Assembly: GCA_963759375.1 (NCBI GenBank)
Contig: CAVWYY010000002.1
Coordinates: 496,001-560,000 of the forward strand
DNA: 64,000 nucleotides
Source of the DNA: DASSUW01 sp963759375
GTDB lineage: Bacteria > Actinomycetota > Thermoleophilia > Solirubrobacterales > Solirubrobacteraceae
Reading direction: 5' to 3'
Shown here: positions 1-8,400 of the stretch, piece after piece
Position numbering within the stretch: position 1 is the first letter of the stretch
How the letters are laid out: each line of letters opens with the position of its first letter
Translations under genes and position numbers: made by a program
Notes under the pieces: model-generated
The model's database searches: none
What the model saw: only the letters and a program-made list of their open reading frames with translations
What the model was told of the DNA's origin: nothing

Positions 1-495
1 CTTGCCGTCGTCGGTGAAGCCGAGCGCCCCGAGGTCGTGCAGCTCGGCCATCTCGGTCAGCGCCTCGCCGGCCAGGCCGCGGGTGACGGAAGCGAGGAAG
101 CCGACCGGCACGCGCGCCTCGCGGCGCGCCTGCTCGCGCAGGCTGAGCAGCACCGGCGCCGAGTCCACCACCGGGTCGGTGTTCGGCATCGCCACCACGG
201 CGACGTAGCCGCCGGCCGCGGCGGCGCGGGTGCCGGAGTCGATGTCCTCCTTGTGCTCCTGGCCCGGCGTGCGCAGGTGCACGTGCGGGTCGACGAAGCC
301 GGGGAACAGGTGCCTGCCCTCGCCGTCGAGCACCTCGACGCCGTCGTTGGGGAGCGTGCCTGGAGCGCCGATCTCGGCGATCTCGCCGCCGCGGATCAGC
401 ACGTCGTGCGGGGCATCGATGCCCTGCCGGGGGTCGAGCACGTGGGCACCGCGGACCAGCAGGTCGGCGGGCTGGGTGGGCCGCGAGTCGAGCAT
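1..495 (-). CDS. pyrC: Dihydroorotase, class I (3' end outside window)
   Basis: This is the N-terminal 165 codons of a dihydroorotase, which cyclises carbamoyl-aspartate to dihydroorotate in de novo pyrimidine synthesis. The ATG at 495-493 shares one base with the pyrB stop (TGATG), so the two are translationally coupled. The translation opens MLDSRPTQPADLLVRGAHVL and reaches the amidohydrolase metal-binding signature PGFVDPHVHLRTPGQ at about residues 71-85, which supplies the two zinc-ligand histidines and the substrate arginine. No stop occurs before the window edge, so the gene is cut by the window and not broken. It is the third gene of pyrR-pyrB-pyrC, a common actinobacterial order, and probably shares the PyrR-controlled leader upstream of pyrR. 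Confidence 0.93.
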   Translation of the reverse strand, partial: MLDSRPTQPADLLVRGAHVLDPRQGIDAPHDVLIRGGEIAEIGAPGTLPNDGVEVLDGEGRHLFPGFVDPHVHLRTPGQEHKEDIDSGTRAAAAGGYVAVVAMPNTDPVVDSAPVLLSLREQARREARVPVGFLASVTRGLAGEALTEMAELHDLGALGFTDDGK

Positions 496-1436
496 CACGC
501 CGGCACCGGCATCGTCGCCTGCGGCTCGGTCTGCGGCGCGCCGCGGCCGGCCAGGCACTCGTAGAGCACGGCCATCCGCACGACGACGCCGGCGGCGACC
601 TGCTGGCCGATGATCGCCTGCGGCGAGTCGATCACCTCGGCCGCGAGCTCGACGCCGCGGTTCACCGGGCCCGGGTGCATGAGCACCTGGCGCGGCGCCA
701 GCCGACGGCCGTCGATCTGGTAGCGCGCCGCGTACTCGCGCAGTGACGGGACGAAGCTGTCGGTCATGCGCTCGTTCTGCATCCGCAGCGCGTACACGAC
801 GTCGGCCTCGCCGAGGCGGTCGAGCGAGTACTCGACCGAGCAGCCCAGCGTCTCCATGCCCCGCGGGATCAGGGTCGGCGGCCCGCACACGGTCACGTCG
901 GCGCCGAGCATCCGGAACGCGGGGATGTTCGAGCGGGCGACGCGCGAGTGCATGACGTCGCCGACGATCCAGATGTTCGCCCCCTCGAGCGAGCCGATCC
1001 GGTCGCGCAGCGCGTAGACGTCGAGCAGCGCCTGCGTCGGATGCTCGTGCTTGCCGTCGCCGGCGTTCACGACGCTCGCGTCGGTCCAGCCGGCGACGAG
1101 GTCGGCGGCGCCGACGTGCGGGGAGCGGATGACGATCAGGTCCGGCCGGTACGCCGAGAGCGTCTGCACGGTGTCCTTGAGCGACTCGCCCTTCTCGATC
1201 GCCGAGCCGGACGAGGACAGGTTCACGACGTCGGCGCTGAGCGCCTTGGCGGCCAGCTCGAAGCTGGACCGCGTGCGCGTCGACGCCTCCCAGAAGAGGT
1301 TGAGCACGCGCCGGCCGCGCAGGGCCGGGACCTTCTTGATCTCGCGCTCGGAGACCTCGGTGAACGACTTCGCGCGGTCCAGGATCCGCTCGATCGCGGC
1401 GCGGTCGAGATCCTCGATCGACAGCAGGTGCCTCAT
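495..1436 (-). CDS. pyrB: Aspartate carbamoyltransferase catalytic subunit
   Basis: PyrB (313 aa, normal length) condenses carbamoyl phosphate with aspartate, the committed step of pyrimidine synthesis. The carbamoyl-phosphate loop STRTRSSFE lies near residues 52-60 and the HPTQALLD signature near 132-139. A further conserved motif, HPGPVNRG, lies toward the C-terminus. The ATG at 1436 overlaps the pyrR stop by four bases (ATGA), which fixes the start; the reading frame is open further upstream but that part is antisense-like sequence within pyrR. No regulatory-chain gene (pyrI) is adjacent, as is usual outside the enterobacteria. Confidence 0.96.
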   Translation of the reverse strand: MRHLLSIEDLDRAAIERILDRAKSFTEVSEREIKKVPALRGRRVLNLFWEASTRTRSSFELAAKALSADVVNLSSSGSAIEKGESLKDTVQTLSAYRPDLIVIRSPHVGAADLVAGWTDASVVNAGDGKHEHPTQALLDVYALRDRIGSLEGANIWIVGDVMHSRVARSNIPAFRMLGADVTVCGPPTLIPRGMETLGCSVEYSLDRLGEADVVYALRMQNERMTDSFVPSLREYAARYQIDGRRLAPRQVLMHPGPVNRGVELAAEVIDSPQAIIGQQVAAGVVVRMAVLYECLAGRGAPQTEPQATMPVPA

Positions 1437-1981
1437 GCCAGCGCCTCCTCGAGCGTGACGATGGCGACCTCGTCGATGCCGTCGAGCTCGGTCACCCGGA
1501 CGTTGACCCGCTCGCCGCGGGCCGTGGGCAGGTTCTTCCCGACGTAGTCGGGGCGGAGCGGCAGTTCGCGGTGGCCGCGGTCGGCCAGCACGGCGAGCTG
1601 CACGCGGGCGGGACGCCCATAGTCGAACAGCGCCTCGATCCCGGCGCGGACGGTGCGGCCGGTGTACAGCACGTCGTCGACGAGCACGACCGTGTAGTCC
1701 TCGAGCCGGAACGGCAGGTGCGAGGAGTGCACGGCGGGATCGGTCCCGCGGGTCGACAGATCGTCGCGGTAGAAGGCGATGTCGATGTCGCCGAGCGGGA
1801 TCTCGGCGTCGAGCAGGTCGCACACCAGCTGGTGCAGCCGGGTCGCGAGGTACGCGCCGCGCCGGTGGATGCCGACCAGCGCCACAGGCTCGCCGGCGTT
1901 CTTCTCGACGATCTCGTGCGCGATGCGCACGAGTGTCCGGCGGACGTCGTCCTCGTCCAGGACGACCTTGGCGTGGTTCAT
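1433..1981 (-). CDS. pyrR: Bifunctional pyr operon regulator / uracil phosphoribosyltransferase PyrR
   Basis: PyrR (182 aa) binds pyr mRNA when UMP or UTP is high, and most members also have weak uracil phosphoribosyltransferase activity. The PRPP-binding loop VVLVDDVLYTGRT sits at about residues 98-110, and the PyrR-typical VGIHRRGAYLATRL at 36-49. The ATG at 1981 is preceded by a purine-rich AGGAAGGAA ribosome binding site six bases upstream. That site lies inside the conserved PyrR-binding leader, so the gene very probably represses its own translation. It is the first gene of pyrR-pyrB-pyrC. Confidence 0.96.
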   Translation of the reverse strand: MNHAKVVLDEDDVRRTLVRIAHEIVEKNAGEPVALVGIHRRGAYLATRLHQLVCDLLDAEIPLGDIDIAFYRDDLSTRGTDPAVHSSHLPFRLEDYTVVLVDDVLYTGRTVRAGIEALFDYGRPARVQLAVLADRGHRELPLRPDYVGKNLPTARGERVNVRVTELDGIDEVAIVTLEEALA

Positions 1982-1987
1982 CAGCGG

Positions 1988-2035
1988 TTCCTTCCTGGCC
2001 TCACGGGACCGGGTTAAAGGGACGCGTGGAACCTA
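1988..2035 (-). promoter_or_regulatory. PyrR-binding leader with overlapping ribosome binding site
   Basis: On the minus strand the sequence TTTAACCCGG followed by TCCCGTGAGGCCAGGAAGG matches the actinobacterial PyrR-binding consensus, whose core GTCCCGTGAGGC corresponds to the Bacillus binding loop. The Shine-Dalgarno of pyrR is part of the element. This geometry is the one used for PyrR-dependent translational repression in mycobacteria, not transcription attenuation. A possible -10 hexamer TAGGTT lies at 2035-2030, which would give a very short leader. The motif is seen directly; the mechanism is by analogy. Confidence 0.8.
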
Positions 2036-2058
2036 GCAGCGCGTGCGGATGGCGGGCG

Positions 2059-2523
2059 TCAGCGCAGGTCGATCACGCGGTCGGCGGGCCGGCGCTCGTC
2101 GGACCCGTGCGGCGACGTGAGCCAGCCGGACTCGCCGGCGAACCGCCACCCGACCTGCACGCGCCTGCCGTCCTCGAACCACTCGTGGCGCTGGACCGGC
2201 CGGCCGAGCTGCTGCAGGTACCAGCGTGCCGCCTCGGCGGCGCACGACTCCGGCGTGCCGGCGGCGCCGAGGCCGCCGACCGACGCCACCTGGTTGGCGT
2301 ACACGCCCGAGCCGTCGAAGTCGACCCGCAGCGAGGCGACGACGGTGCTCTCGTCCGGGTCCGCCACGTCGACGTAGGTGGTCAGGAAGCCGTCGATCAG
2401 GAACGCGCCCGAGCTGCCGGGGCTGACCGACGGCGGCCAGTCGCGGACGTGCTCGCGCAGCGCGGCGAGGAAGCGCTCGTGCAGCGCGTCGCACGGATCG
2501 GACAGGCGGAACCAGGGGCTCAT
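2059..2523 (-). CDS. Conserved hypothetical protein
   Basis: This 154-aa soluble protein has no family I recognise. It has no signal peptide or membrane segment, is acidic, and contains a Trp-rich centre-to-end (HEWFEDGRRVQVGWRFAGE) that looks like beta strands. The ATG overlaps the rnz stop by four bases, so it is probably translated together with rnz. Its stop lies about 40 bp before the PyrR leader. Frame-consistent high-GC codon use supports a real gene. Confidence 0.7.
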   Translation of the reverse strand: MSPWFRLSDPCDALHERFLAALREHVRDWPPSVSPGSSGAFLIDGFLTTYVDVADPDESTVVASLRVDFDGSGVYANQVASVGGLGAAGTPESCAAEAARWYLQQLGRPVQRHEWFEDGRRVQVGWRFAGESGWLTSPHGSDERRPADRVIDLR

Positions 2524-3464
2524 GTCGCGGCCGCCGGCTCGGGCTCGGGCTTGACCAGCGCGGGCTCGCCGCGCTCGGGGAACGGCACCGCGATCGCGTC
2601 GAAGTCGCGCGGCACGACGGTGTTCGGGAACACCGAGCGCGCCTCGTCGCGGACGTCGCGCGGGAAGTAGCGCGTCGACAGGTGGGTCAGGGCGAGCATC
2701 GTCACGCCCGCGTCGCGGGCGATCTCGGCCGCCTGGTGCGCCGTCGAGTGCGCGGTCTCGCGCGCGCGTGCGCGTTCGTCCTCCATGAACGTGGCCTCGT
2801 GGACCAGCAGCTCGGCGCCGTGGGCGAGCACCTCGACCGCCTGGCAGGGCGCGGTGTCGCCGGACATCACGATCTTGCGGCCCGGGCGGTCCTCCCCCAT
2901 GACCTGGTCCGGTCGCACGCCGTTGACGGTCTCGCCGCGCTGGAGGCGGCCGAAGTCCGGGCCGTCGGTCACGCCGAGCTCGCGGGCGGCCGCAACGTCG
3001 AACCGGCCGGGCCGGTCGTCCTCGATGAACGCGTACCCAAAGGCCTCGATGCGGTGCTTGACCGGAAACGGCGAGACCATGAACGTGCCGAAGCGGATCT
3101 CGTCGTAGGGCTCGATCTCGGTCAGCTCGAGCGGGTAGCGGGTACGGCCGATCACCGGCCGCATCCCGCCGAGCAGCGCGTGCAGGCCGGGCGGCCCGTA
3201 GATCGTCAGCGGCCGCTCGCGTGCGCGCAGGTCGAACGTCTTGAGCATGCCGATCAGGCCGAGCCAGTGATCGAGGTGGAAGTGCGTGATGAACACGGCG
3301 CCGACGTCGGGCAGCCCGACCGAGCGCAGCAGCTGCTGCTGCGTGCCCTCGCCGCAGTCGAACAGGATCCGTTCGCCGCCGGCACGCAGGAGCAGCGCGG
3401 GGAGCCCGCGGCGCGCGGTGGGAACCGACCCGGCAGTGCCGGCGAAGAACAGCGACAGGTCCAT
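2520..3464 (-). CDS. rnz: Ribonuclease Z (tRNA 3' endonuclease)
   Basis: RNase Z (314 aa) cleaves tRNA precursors after the discriminator base. This matters here because the tRNA-Arg in this window does not encode CCA. The metallo-beta-lactamase core is complete: THFHLDHWLG supplies H61, H63, D65 and H66, then VKHRI, the SGDT loop and ALTHLSTRY near the C-terminus. The N-terminal CGEGTQQQL motif is typical of the family. ATG start at 3464. The stop overlaps the next gene by four bases. The last 25 residues are a Pro/Glu-rich tail beyond the usual end of the family. Confidence 0.93.
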   Translation of the reverse strand: MDLSLFFAGTAGSVPTARRGLPALLLRAGGERILFDCGEGTQQQLLRSVGLPDVGAVFITHFHLDHWLGLIGMLKTFDLRARERPLTIYGPPGLHALLGGMRPVIGRTRYPLELTEIEPYDEIRFGTFMVSPFPVKHRIEAFGYAFIEDDRPGRFDVAAARELGVTDGPDFGRLQRGETVNGVRPDQVMGEDRPGRKIVMSGDTAPCQAVEVLAHGAELLVHEATFMEDERARARETAHSTAHQAAEIARDAGVTMLALTHLSTRYFPRDVRDEARSVFPNTVVPRDFDAIAVPFPERGEPALVKPEPEPAAAT

Positions 3465-3526
3465 GCGTGGACGAGGTTAGTGGGGTGTGGCGACGCGCTG
3501 GTCGGGCCGCGTGAGCAGCAATGCCC

Positions 3527-3552
3527 CAGGGCCCCGCCGGAGCGGGGCCCTG
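3527..3552 (-). terminator. Strong GC hairpin between the GDPD gene and rnz
   Basis: CAGGGCCCCGC and GCGGGGCCCTG form a perfect 11-bp stem around a four-base CGGA loop, starting 12 bases after the GDPD stop codon. No U-tract follows, so this is either a non-canonical actinobacterial terminator or an RNA stability hairpin. Its position separates the GDPD transcript from rnz. Confidence 0.6.
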
Positions 3553-3564
3553 AAGGGGTTCGGA

Positions 3565-4735
3565 TCAGTCGGACAGCTCGAACAGGTGCCGCGCCGCGAC
3601 CGCGGTGCCGGCGAAGTCCGAGAACACGCCGTCGATGCCCAGCTCGAAGAACTGGAGGTACTCGTCGACGGCCCTGCCCTCGTAGCTCGACAGCAGCCGG
3701 AACGGCTCGTCGCGGAACGTCCACGTGTGGATCAGCAAGCCCGCGCGGTGCGCGCGCTGGATGAGGTCGGTCGGCGGCAGCGGCTGCCGGTCGGTCTCGT
3801 TGATCTTCCCGTCGCCGTTCTCGTCGCCGATCGTGCCGTCGCCGTTCACGTCGGCGAGCGCGGAGCTGACGATGTACCGCTTCCACGGCCCGATCCCGTC
3901 GGCGTAGGTGCGGATCTCGCGCAGCCCGGGATCGGTGGCGAAGTACCCGAACGTGTCTGTGCGCCCGGACACAGTCCAGTCGTACGGCCGGTCGAACGGC
4001 GCGGTGTAGTCGAGGCTGCCGTCCGGGTTGACGTCGTTGGCGTCGACGAGCTGCACCAGCCGGACAGGAGTCATCCGGTTGAGCTTCTTCAGGTTGAACT
4101 GCTCGAACGACTGGATGAACACCGGCGAGCGCTTCTGGTCGAGCCCGTGACGATCGAGCGCACGGACGAGCCTGCGTTCGAGCGGCAGTCCGAGCCGCTC
4201 GTGGTAGGTCGGGTGCTTCGTCTCGGGATAGACGCCGATCTGCCGGTGCAGCTTCTTCGACATCCGCTCACGGAGGTCGAGCACCTCTTCGAACGTCGGG
4301 ATCTCGAACTTCCCGTCGAAGCGCTTCGAGCGCTCGGCCAGCGGTTGGATCGCGCGAAGCGTCTTGAGCTCCTTGAGCGTGAAGTCGGAGACGAAGAAGC
4401 CGTCCTCGGCGAAGCCGTCGACCGATCGGCGGTCGCGCTTGCGACCCTCGAACTCCGGGTGCGCTCGCGACGTCGGTGGTCGCGATGATGTTCGGCTCGT
4501 GGCGCGCGACGAGCACGCCGTCCTTCGTCGACACGAGGTCGGGCTCGATGTAGTCGGCGCCCATCTCGATCGCCAGCTTGTAGCCCGGCAGCGTGTGGTC
4601 GGGCAGCAGGCCGGCATACCCGCGGTGCCCGATGACGAGCGGGGACTTCTCGTGCCGCTGGCCGTGCGCGAGCGCAGCCGACGGCGCCACCGCCGCGACG
4701 ATCGCCAGGGTGGTCAACAACCGGATCAAGCGCAT
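3565..4735 (-). CDS. Secreted glycerophosphodiester phosphodiesterase (one frameshift)
   Basis: The protein hydrolyses glycerophosphodiesters and would act outside the membrane: a Sec signal peptide (MRLIRLLTTLAIVAAVAPSA) precedes the GDPD core. VIGHRGYAG and the HEPNI motif are in the first frame. From about 4463 the protein continues in another frame (HPEFEGRKR, EIPTFEEVLDL, YPETKHP) to a normal end, VFSDFAGTAVAARHLFELSD. One extra base within 4461-4465 explains the break, and restoring it gives about 389 aa, close to family size. An Asp/Asn-rich stretch DVNGDGTIGDENGDGKI (about 3795-3855) resembles paired EF-hand calcium loops. Called by homology; whether the frameshift is biological is unknown. 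Confidence 0.85.
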
Positions 4736-4769
4736 GGGTCCCTCCCCCTTGCTGGTGGTCCGGCCGAGC

Positions 4770-5250
4770 CTAGTCGAGGTTGAGCAGCTCGAACGTGATC
4801 CGGGCGTGATCGACGGTGGCGAATCCCATCGTGTGGTGCGGGGCGCGGCGGCGCTCGGTCGGCGAGCCGGGGTTGAAGATCTGGAACCCGCCGCGCTCCT
4901 CGTGCAGCGGGATGTGCGAGTGGCCGAAGACGACCGCGTCGGCGTCCGGGAAGCGGCGGCGCATGCGGTCGAGCCGCCCGTGGGCCGGACCGGCGTCGTG
5001 GATCATCGCGATCCGGGCGCCCGCCGCGGAGACGACCGCGGTCAGCGGTAGCCGCGCCTGCAGTACGGCCGAGTCGACGTTCCCGCGCACCGCGTGGACG
5101 GGCGGGCCGAGCGCCTGGAGCTCCTCGAGCACGGACGCCTCCATGAGGTCGCCGGCGTGCAGGATCGCGTCGGCGGCCCGCAGGCGTGCGGTCGGCAGCA
5201 CGCGCGCCGCCGCGCGGCATGTGCGTGTCACTGATGATCGCGAGACGCAC
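4770..5250 (-). CDS. YfcE/MJ0936-type metallophosphoesterase (one frameshift)
   Basis: This is a small calcineurin-like phosphodiesterase. The GTG at 5250 opens RLAIISDTHMPRG, with the D-x-H metal motif. The frame then changes near 5209-5218, inside a GC-rich repeat, and continues ADAILHAGDL, VRGNVDS, GHSHIPL and NPGSPTERR, which are the remaining GD, GN and GHxH metal-ligand motifs in order. The locus is 3n+1 bases long, so one inserted base accounts for the break; the intact protein would be about 159 aa. The ATG at 5231 in the downstream frame would lose the essential DTH motif, so I do not take it as the start. The gene overlaps the 3' end of the upstream glycosyltransferase by 23 bases. 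Confidence 0.82.
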
Positions 5251-6497
5251 GCTCGATGAGGTCGGCCGCCGTGACCGTCCCCGGGCTCGCCGCGAGCCGG
5301 GCCGACACGGCGCGCAGCCGGTCGCGCAGCGCGTCGTCGCCGAGCAGTCGGTCGATCGCGCCCGTCAGCTCCTCGGGCGCGTGCGCGTACGTGTCGAGCC
5401 GCACGCCGAAGCCGGTCTCATGGAGCCGCTGGGCATTGTCGTACTGGTCCCAGAAGAGCGGGAGGATCACGGTGGGCTTGCCGAACCGCAGCGACTCGGT
5501 GACCGTGTTGTTGCCGCCGTGCGTGATCACGAGGTCGACGTGCGGGAGGATCGAGACCTGCGGGAGGAACTCGGCGCCGGTCATGTTCGGGGCGAGCTCG
5601 AGCTGATCGTGCTGCGGGCCCTTGGACACCACGATCCGGCCGTCGATCTCCGCGAGCTCGCCGATCAGCGTGCGCATGAGCTCGACGTCGCCCGAGCCGA
5701 GCGAGCCCAGGCTCAGGTAGATCAGCGGCGCGTCGCCGGCCGGAGGCTCCCACGGCGCGTCGGTGTCGCGGACGCTGGCCTGGAGGTTGTGCCACGTGCC
5801 GTCGAGCGGCCGCGCGCGCGGGTAGTCGACCTCGTCCGGATACAGGTAGAGGTTCAGGTGCGCGGTGTCGTGGACGAACTCGAGATCCGGCAGCCCGGGC
5901 GCGCCGCGCTCGCGGCAGAACGCGTCGAAGTCCGCGTGCAGGTCGGCGTGGGTGCGCCGGAACTCGGCCCGGAACTCGTCCCACCCGGCGCGGTCGGCCG
6001 CCGCGTAGCCGGAGAACGTCGGCGGTACGTCGGGGTCCTTGATCTCCGCCGGGTTGCAGCTGACGATCCGCACCCACGGACGCCCGCAGCGCGGGCAGCG
6101 CCGCGAAGCTCACGACGTTGTCCTCGACGATCACGTCCGGCTGCACGTCGTCGATGATCTCCCGCAGCCGGTCGTCGACGTACTTGGCGCCGTCGACCAG
6201 CGCCTCGAACGTCGGCGCGATGAACTCGCCGAGCTGCTCGATCGTCGGCTTGCGGAACACCGGCGCCGTCTCGCGGATGAAGTCCTTCCAGAACTGCCCG
6301 GGCTCCTCCTCGACCTCCGGCGGCGGTCCGAGCCGCATCAGCCGCTCCTCGAACCCCTGGGCCTCGAGCGCGCCCGCGAACGACTGCTCGACGATGAACA
6401 CCACCCGGTGCCCCCGCCGGCGGAGCACGTCGCCGATCCCGACGCAGTTGTTCGTCGGCCCGTAGGCGCTCTCCGGGAAGAAGGCGATCGTGCTCAC
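5228..6497 (-). CDS. MGT/UGT-family glycosyltransferase (one frameshift)
   Basis: This is a GT1, macrolide-glycosyltransferase-like enzyme that would transfer a sugar from a nucleotide donor to a small molecule. The N-terminal half opens MSTIAFFPESAYGPTNN and is in one frame to about 6080; the C-terminal half starts PWVRIVSCNPAEI in the next. The donor-binding signature is intact: LSLGSLGSGD, then HVDLVITHGGNNTVTESL followed by PTVILPLFWDQYDNA. The locus is 3n+1 bases long (one extra base near 6078-6086), about 422 aa when restored, a normal size. Acceptor unknown. The stop overlaps the phosphoesterase start region. Confidence 0.85.
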
Positions 6498-6529
6498 CGC
6501 GCGGCACGCTACTAAGCTGCCTCTAGCAG

Positions 6530-6602
<73 letters not shown>

Positions 6603-6707
6603 TTTGCGCGAGCCCTGATGCTCGGCTCTGGTGACGATGTCACGCAGGCGGTCCGCTTCGCTGTCTGCGCGGTAGCGAAACGCCGGCGAACTTGGGACGC
6701 TGGCGGC

Positions 6708-6899
6708 ATGGGATTAACAGAGGACATCAACAACCTCTTACGCCAGGGCATCGCTGAGGCCGACCGTGAGGCCGCCTCGGCAGCAGACGCCGACTCCGTA
6801 ATCAGAAGCTACGGCGCCATGCTGAAGTCACACGATCGAGCGATCGCGCGCCTCGCCCAGGAGATCGAGGGGCTTCAAGCCTCGCGAACGGAGGGCTAG
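6708..6899 (+). CDS. Small hypothetical protein in the tRNA-Arg island
   Basis: This 63-aa acidic, helical protein starts MGLTEDINNLLRQGIAEADR and ends LAQEIEGLQASRTEG, with heptad-like spacing in its second half that suggests a short coiled coil. The ATG at 6708 has only a weak purine stretch upstream. No homolog is recognised. It lies between the two tRNA-derived repeats, so it is probably cargo of the integrated element. Confidence 0.5.
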   Translation: MGLTEDINNLLRQGIAEADREAASAADADSVIRSYGAMLKSHDRAIARLAQEIEGLQASRTEG

Positions 6900-7272
6900 C
6901 GGCGAGCGGAAGCCGCTCCAGCGCAGATACAGGACCGGCCCCGCAGTCGATCCCGTTTGCCTCAAGGGTGCGTTGCCTCGCCGCGCTGAGCGCGTGTCGG
7001 CGTAGAACCGCTCTCGGGCCGAGATTGTTGGCCGCAGGGCCAGCCTCAAACTCATCCTACTCTCAATCGGATCGGCGCGAGCGAGTTTCGCTACTCGTTT
7101 CGCCGCCCTGCCGCTCCAGGCGCGTGCCGCACTCGTGAGGCCCTGACCAGTCCGGGCATATGAAGCTCACTTGGACCTCGGCCGGCTCGACGCGGTAGCG
7201 CGAGAACGGGCGGACCTTGATGGACTTGCGCAGTAGCCCTGCGGGCGCGGGCAGCCGCGACACGGACGCGCG
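6900..7272. other. Gene-poor stretch inside the tRNA-Arg island
   Basis: I see no convincing gene here. The G+C is lower and patchier than in the neighbours. A minus-strand ORF (7063-7332) crosses the segment but has no ribosome binding site and shares its start with the ribosome binding site region of the plus-strand gene at 7331, so I left it out. Confidence 0.4.
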
Positions 7273-7301
7273 TTGACGCTCTCCAGGCACGGCGGTAGCG
7301 T
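7273..7301 (+). promoter_or_regulatory. Candidate sigma-70-type promoter for the 7331 gene
   Basis: TTGACG at 7273-7278 and TAGCGT at 7296-7301 are separated by exactly 17 bases and lie 30 bases before the ATG of a gene with a good ribosome binding site. Similarity to the -35/-10 consensus is the only evidence. Confidence 0.45.
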
Positions 7302-7330
7302 CGACCCAACGAGCTACACAGGAGGCAGCC

Positions 7331-7564
7331 ATGAAGCTGCGTCATCGCCACAAGGTCGACGAATCGCCCGACCCGGCCGGGGCCGATCACGAGATGGTCC
7401 CGAGCGCGTTTCCCGGTCGCTCGATCTACGACGAGGAAGACCAGCGTCCTACCCGCGAGGATCTGGCCGCCGGCCGCACGCCCTTCTTCGATATCCCAGT
7501 GCCGCTGCCGCGGGTCCTCAGGAGCAAGAAGACGCGCAAAGACCCCCAGGACCGCGTGAGCTGA
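7331..7564 (+). CDS. Small hypothetical protein in the tRNA-Arg island
   Basis: This is a 77-aa charged protein (MKLRHRHKVDESPDPAGADH to SKKTRKDPQDRVS) with no membrane segment and no family I recognise. The start is well supported: GGAGG ends six bases before the ATG, and a promoter-like pair lies 30 bases upstream. It is the best-supported gene in the island. Confidence 0.6.
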   Translation: MKLRHRHKVDESPDPAGADHEMVPSAFPGRSIYDEEDQRPTREDLAAGRTPFFDIPVPLPRVLRSKKTRKDPQDRVS

Positions 7565-7672
7565 TTCCAGCCACGCGAGCGGCACGGATCACGCTCGGGC
7601 GAGCGTGCAGACGGACTCTGGCGAGGGCCATCAGCGAGCGGGATACCGGCCTCTGGTGGCCTTCTCAGCTTC

Positions 7673-7709
<37 letters not shown>

Positions 7710-7716
7710 GCGGGCG

Positions 7717-8400
7717 TGGGCCCCAGCCGGGCTTGTTGTCGAACGCCCCGCTGGTCAGTCGCCGCTGCCCGGCGCCGGTCACCCAGGCCGTCCAGATCTC
7801 CGAGCTGTCGGCGTTGAGGCCGTCAGGCAGCAGCGGCCACTTGGCGTAGCTGACCTTCGTGCCGCCAGGCGAGAACGACGGGTTGTTGTAGAAGGTGCTG
7901 TTGCCGGCGCGCACGATGATCCGCTTGTGCGAGCCGTCGGCGCGCATGACCATATGTGCCCGGCGTTCGGGGCCAGGTTGTTGTCGTGGGTGTCGAACGC
8001 GATCCACCGGCCGCTCGGGTGATAGTCGGGCGCGGACGCGTTGAGCCCGGGGCCGGTGAGCTGCTTGAGCCCGGTCCCGTTGGTGCGGACCTTGACGATC
8101 CGGGTCTGGCAGTCGCTCGGGTCGTCGTCGGCGCACTCCACGCTGTAGCGGGTGAACACGATCCAGCGGCCGTCCGGGGACATCTGCGGCTCGGAGTCGA
8201 ACCCGCCGTCCGTCCTGCGCGTGACCCGATAGGCGTCTGACATCGAGACCGGCGCGCCGGTCTTCGACTTCGCCGGGATCAGGAAGATGCCGGGCGTGTC
8301 GCCGGGGCAGGCGTCGACGACGAGCGAGCGCCGTCCGGCGAGTGGTCGGAGAACTCGCTGCCCGTGTTCAGGCCGACCGTCGTGAGCTGGAAGAGGTTCC
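7717..8400 (-). pseudogene. Decayed PD40/TolB-like beta-propeller protein
   Basis: Reading the minus strand through three frames recovers a propeller-repeat protein: FQLTTVGLNTGSEFSDHSPD, then QMSPDGRWIVFTRY, HPSGRWIAFDTHD, and finally FSPGGTKVSYAKWPLLPDG with VTGAGQRRLTSGAFDN. PD40 repeats of the form SPDGRWIAF are typical of TolB-type proteins. Frame changes occur near 8333 and 7955, both equivalent to one missing base. There is no start codon at the 5' end, which runs into the neighbouring gene, and the 3' end runs into the tRNA copy at 7709. I take it as a true pseudogene truncated at both ends. Confidence 0.7.

Noticed and set aside
7063..7332. An 89-codon minus-strand ORF in the tRNA island
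   Set aside because: No ribosome binding site, no recognisable family, and its start lies over the ribosome binding site and start of the better-supported plus-strand gene.
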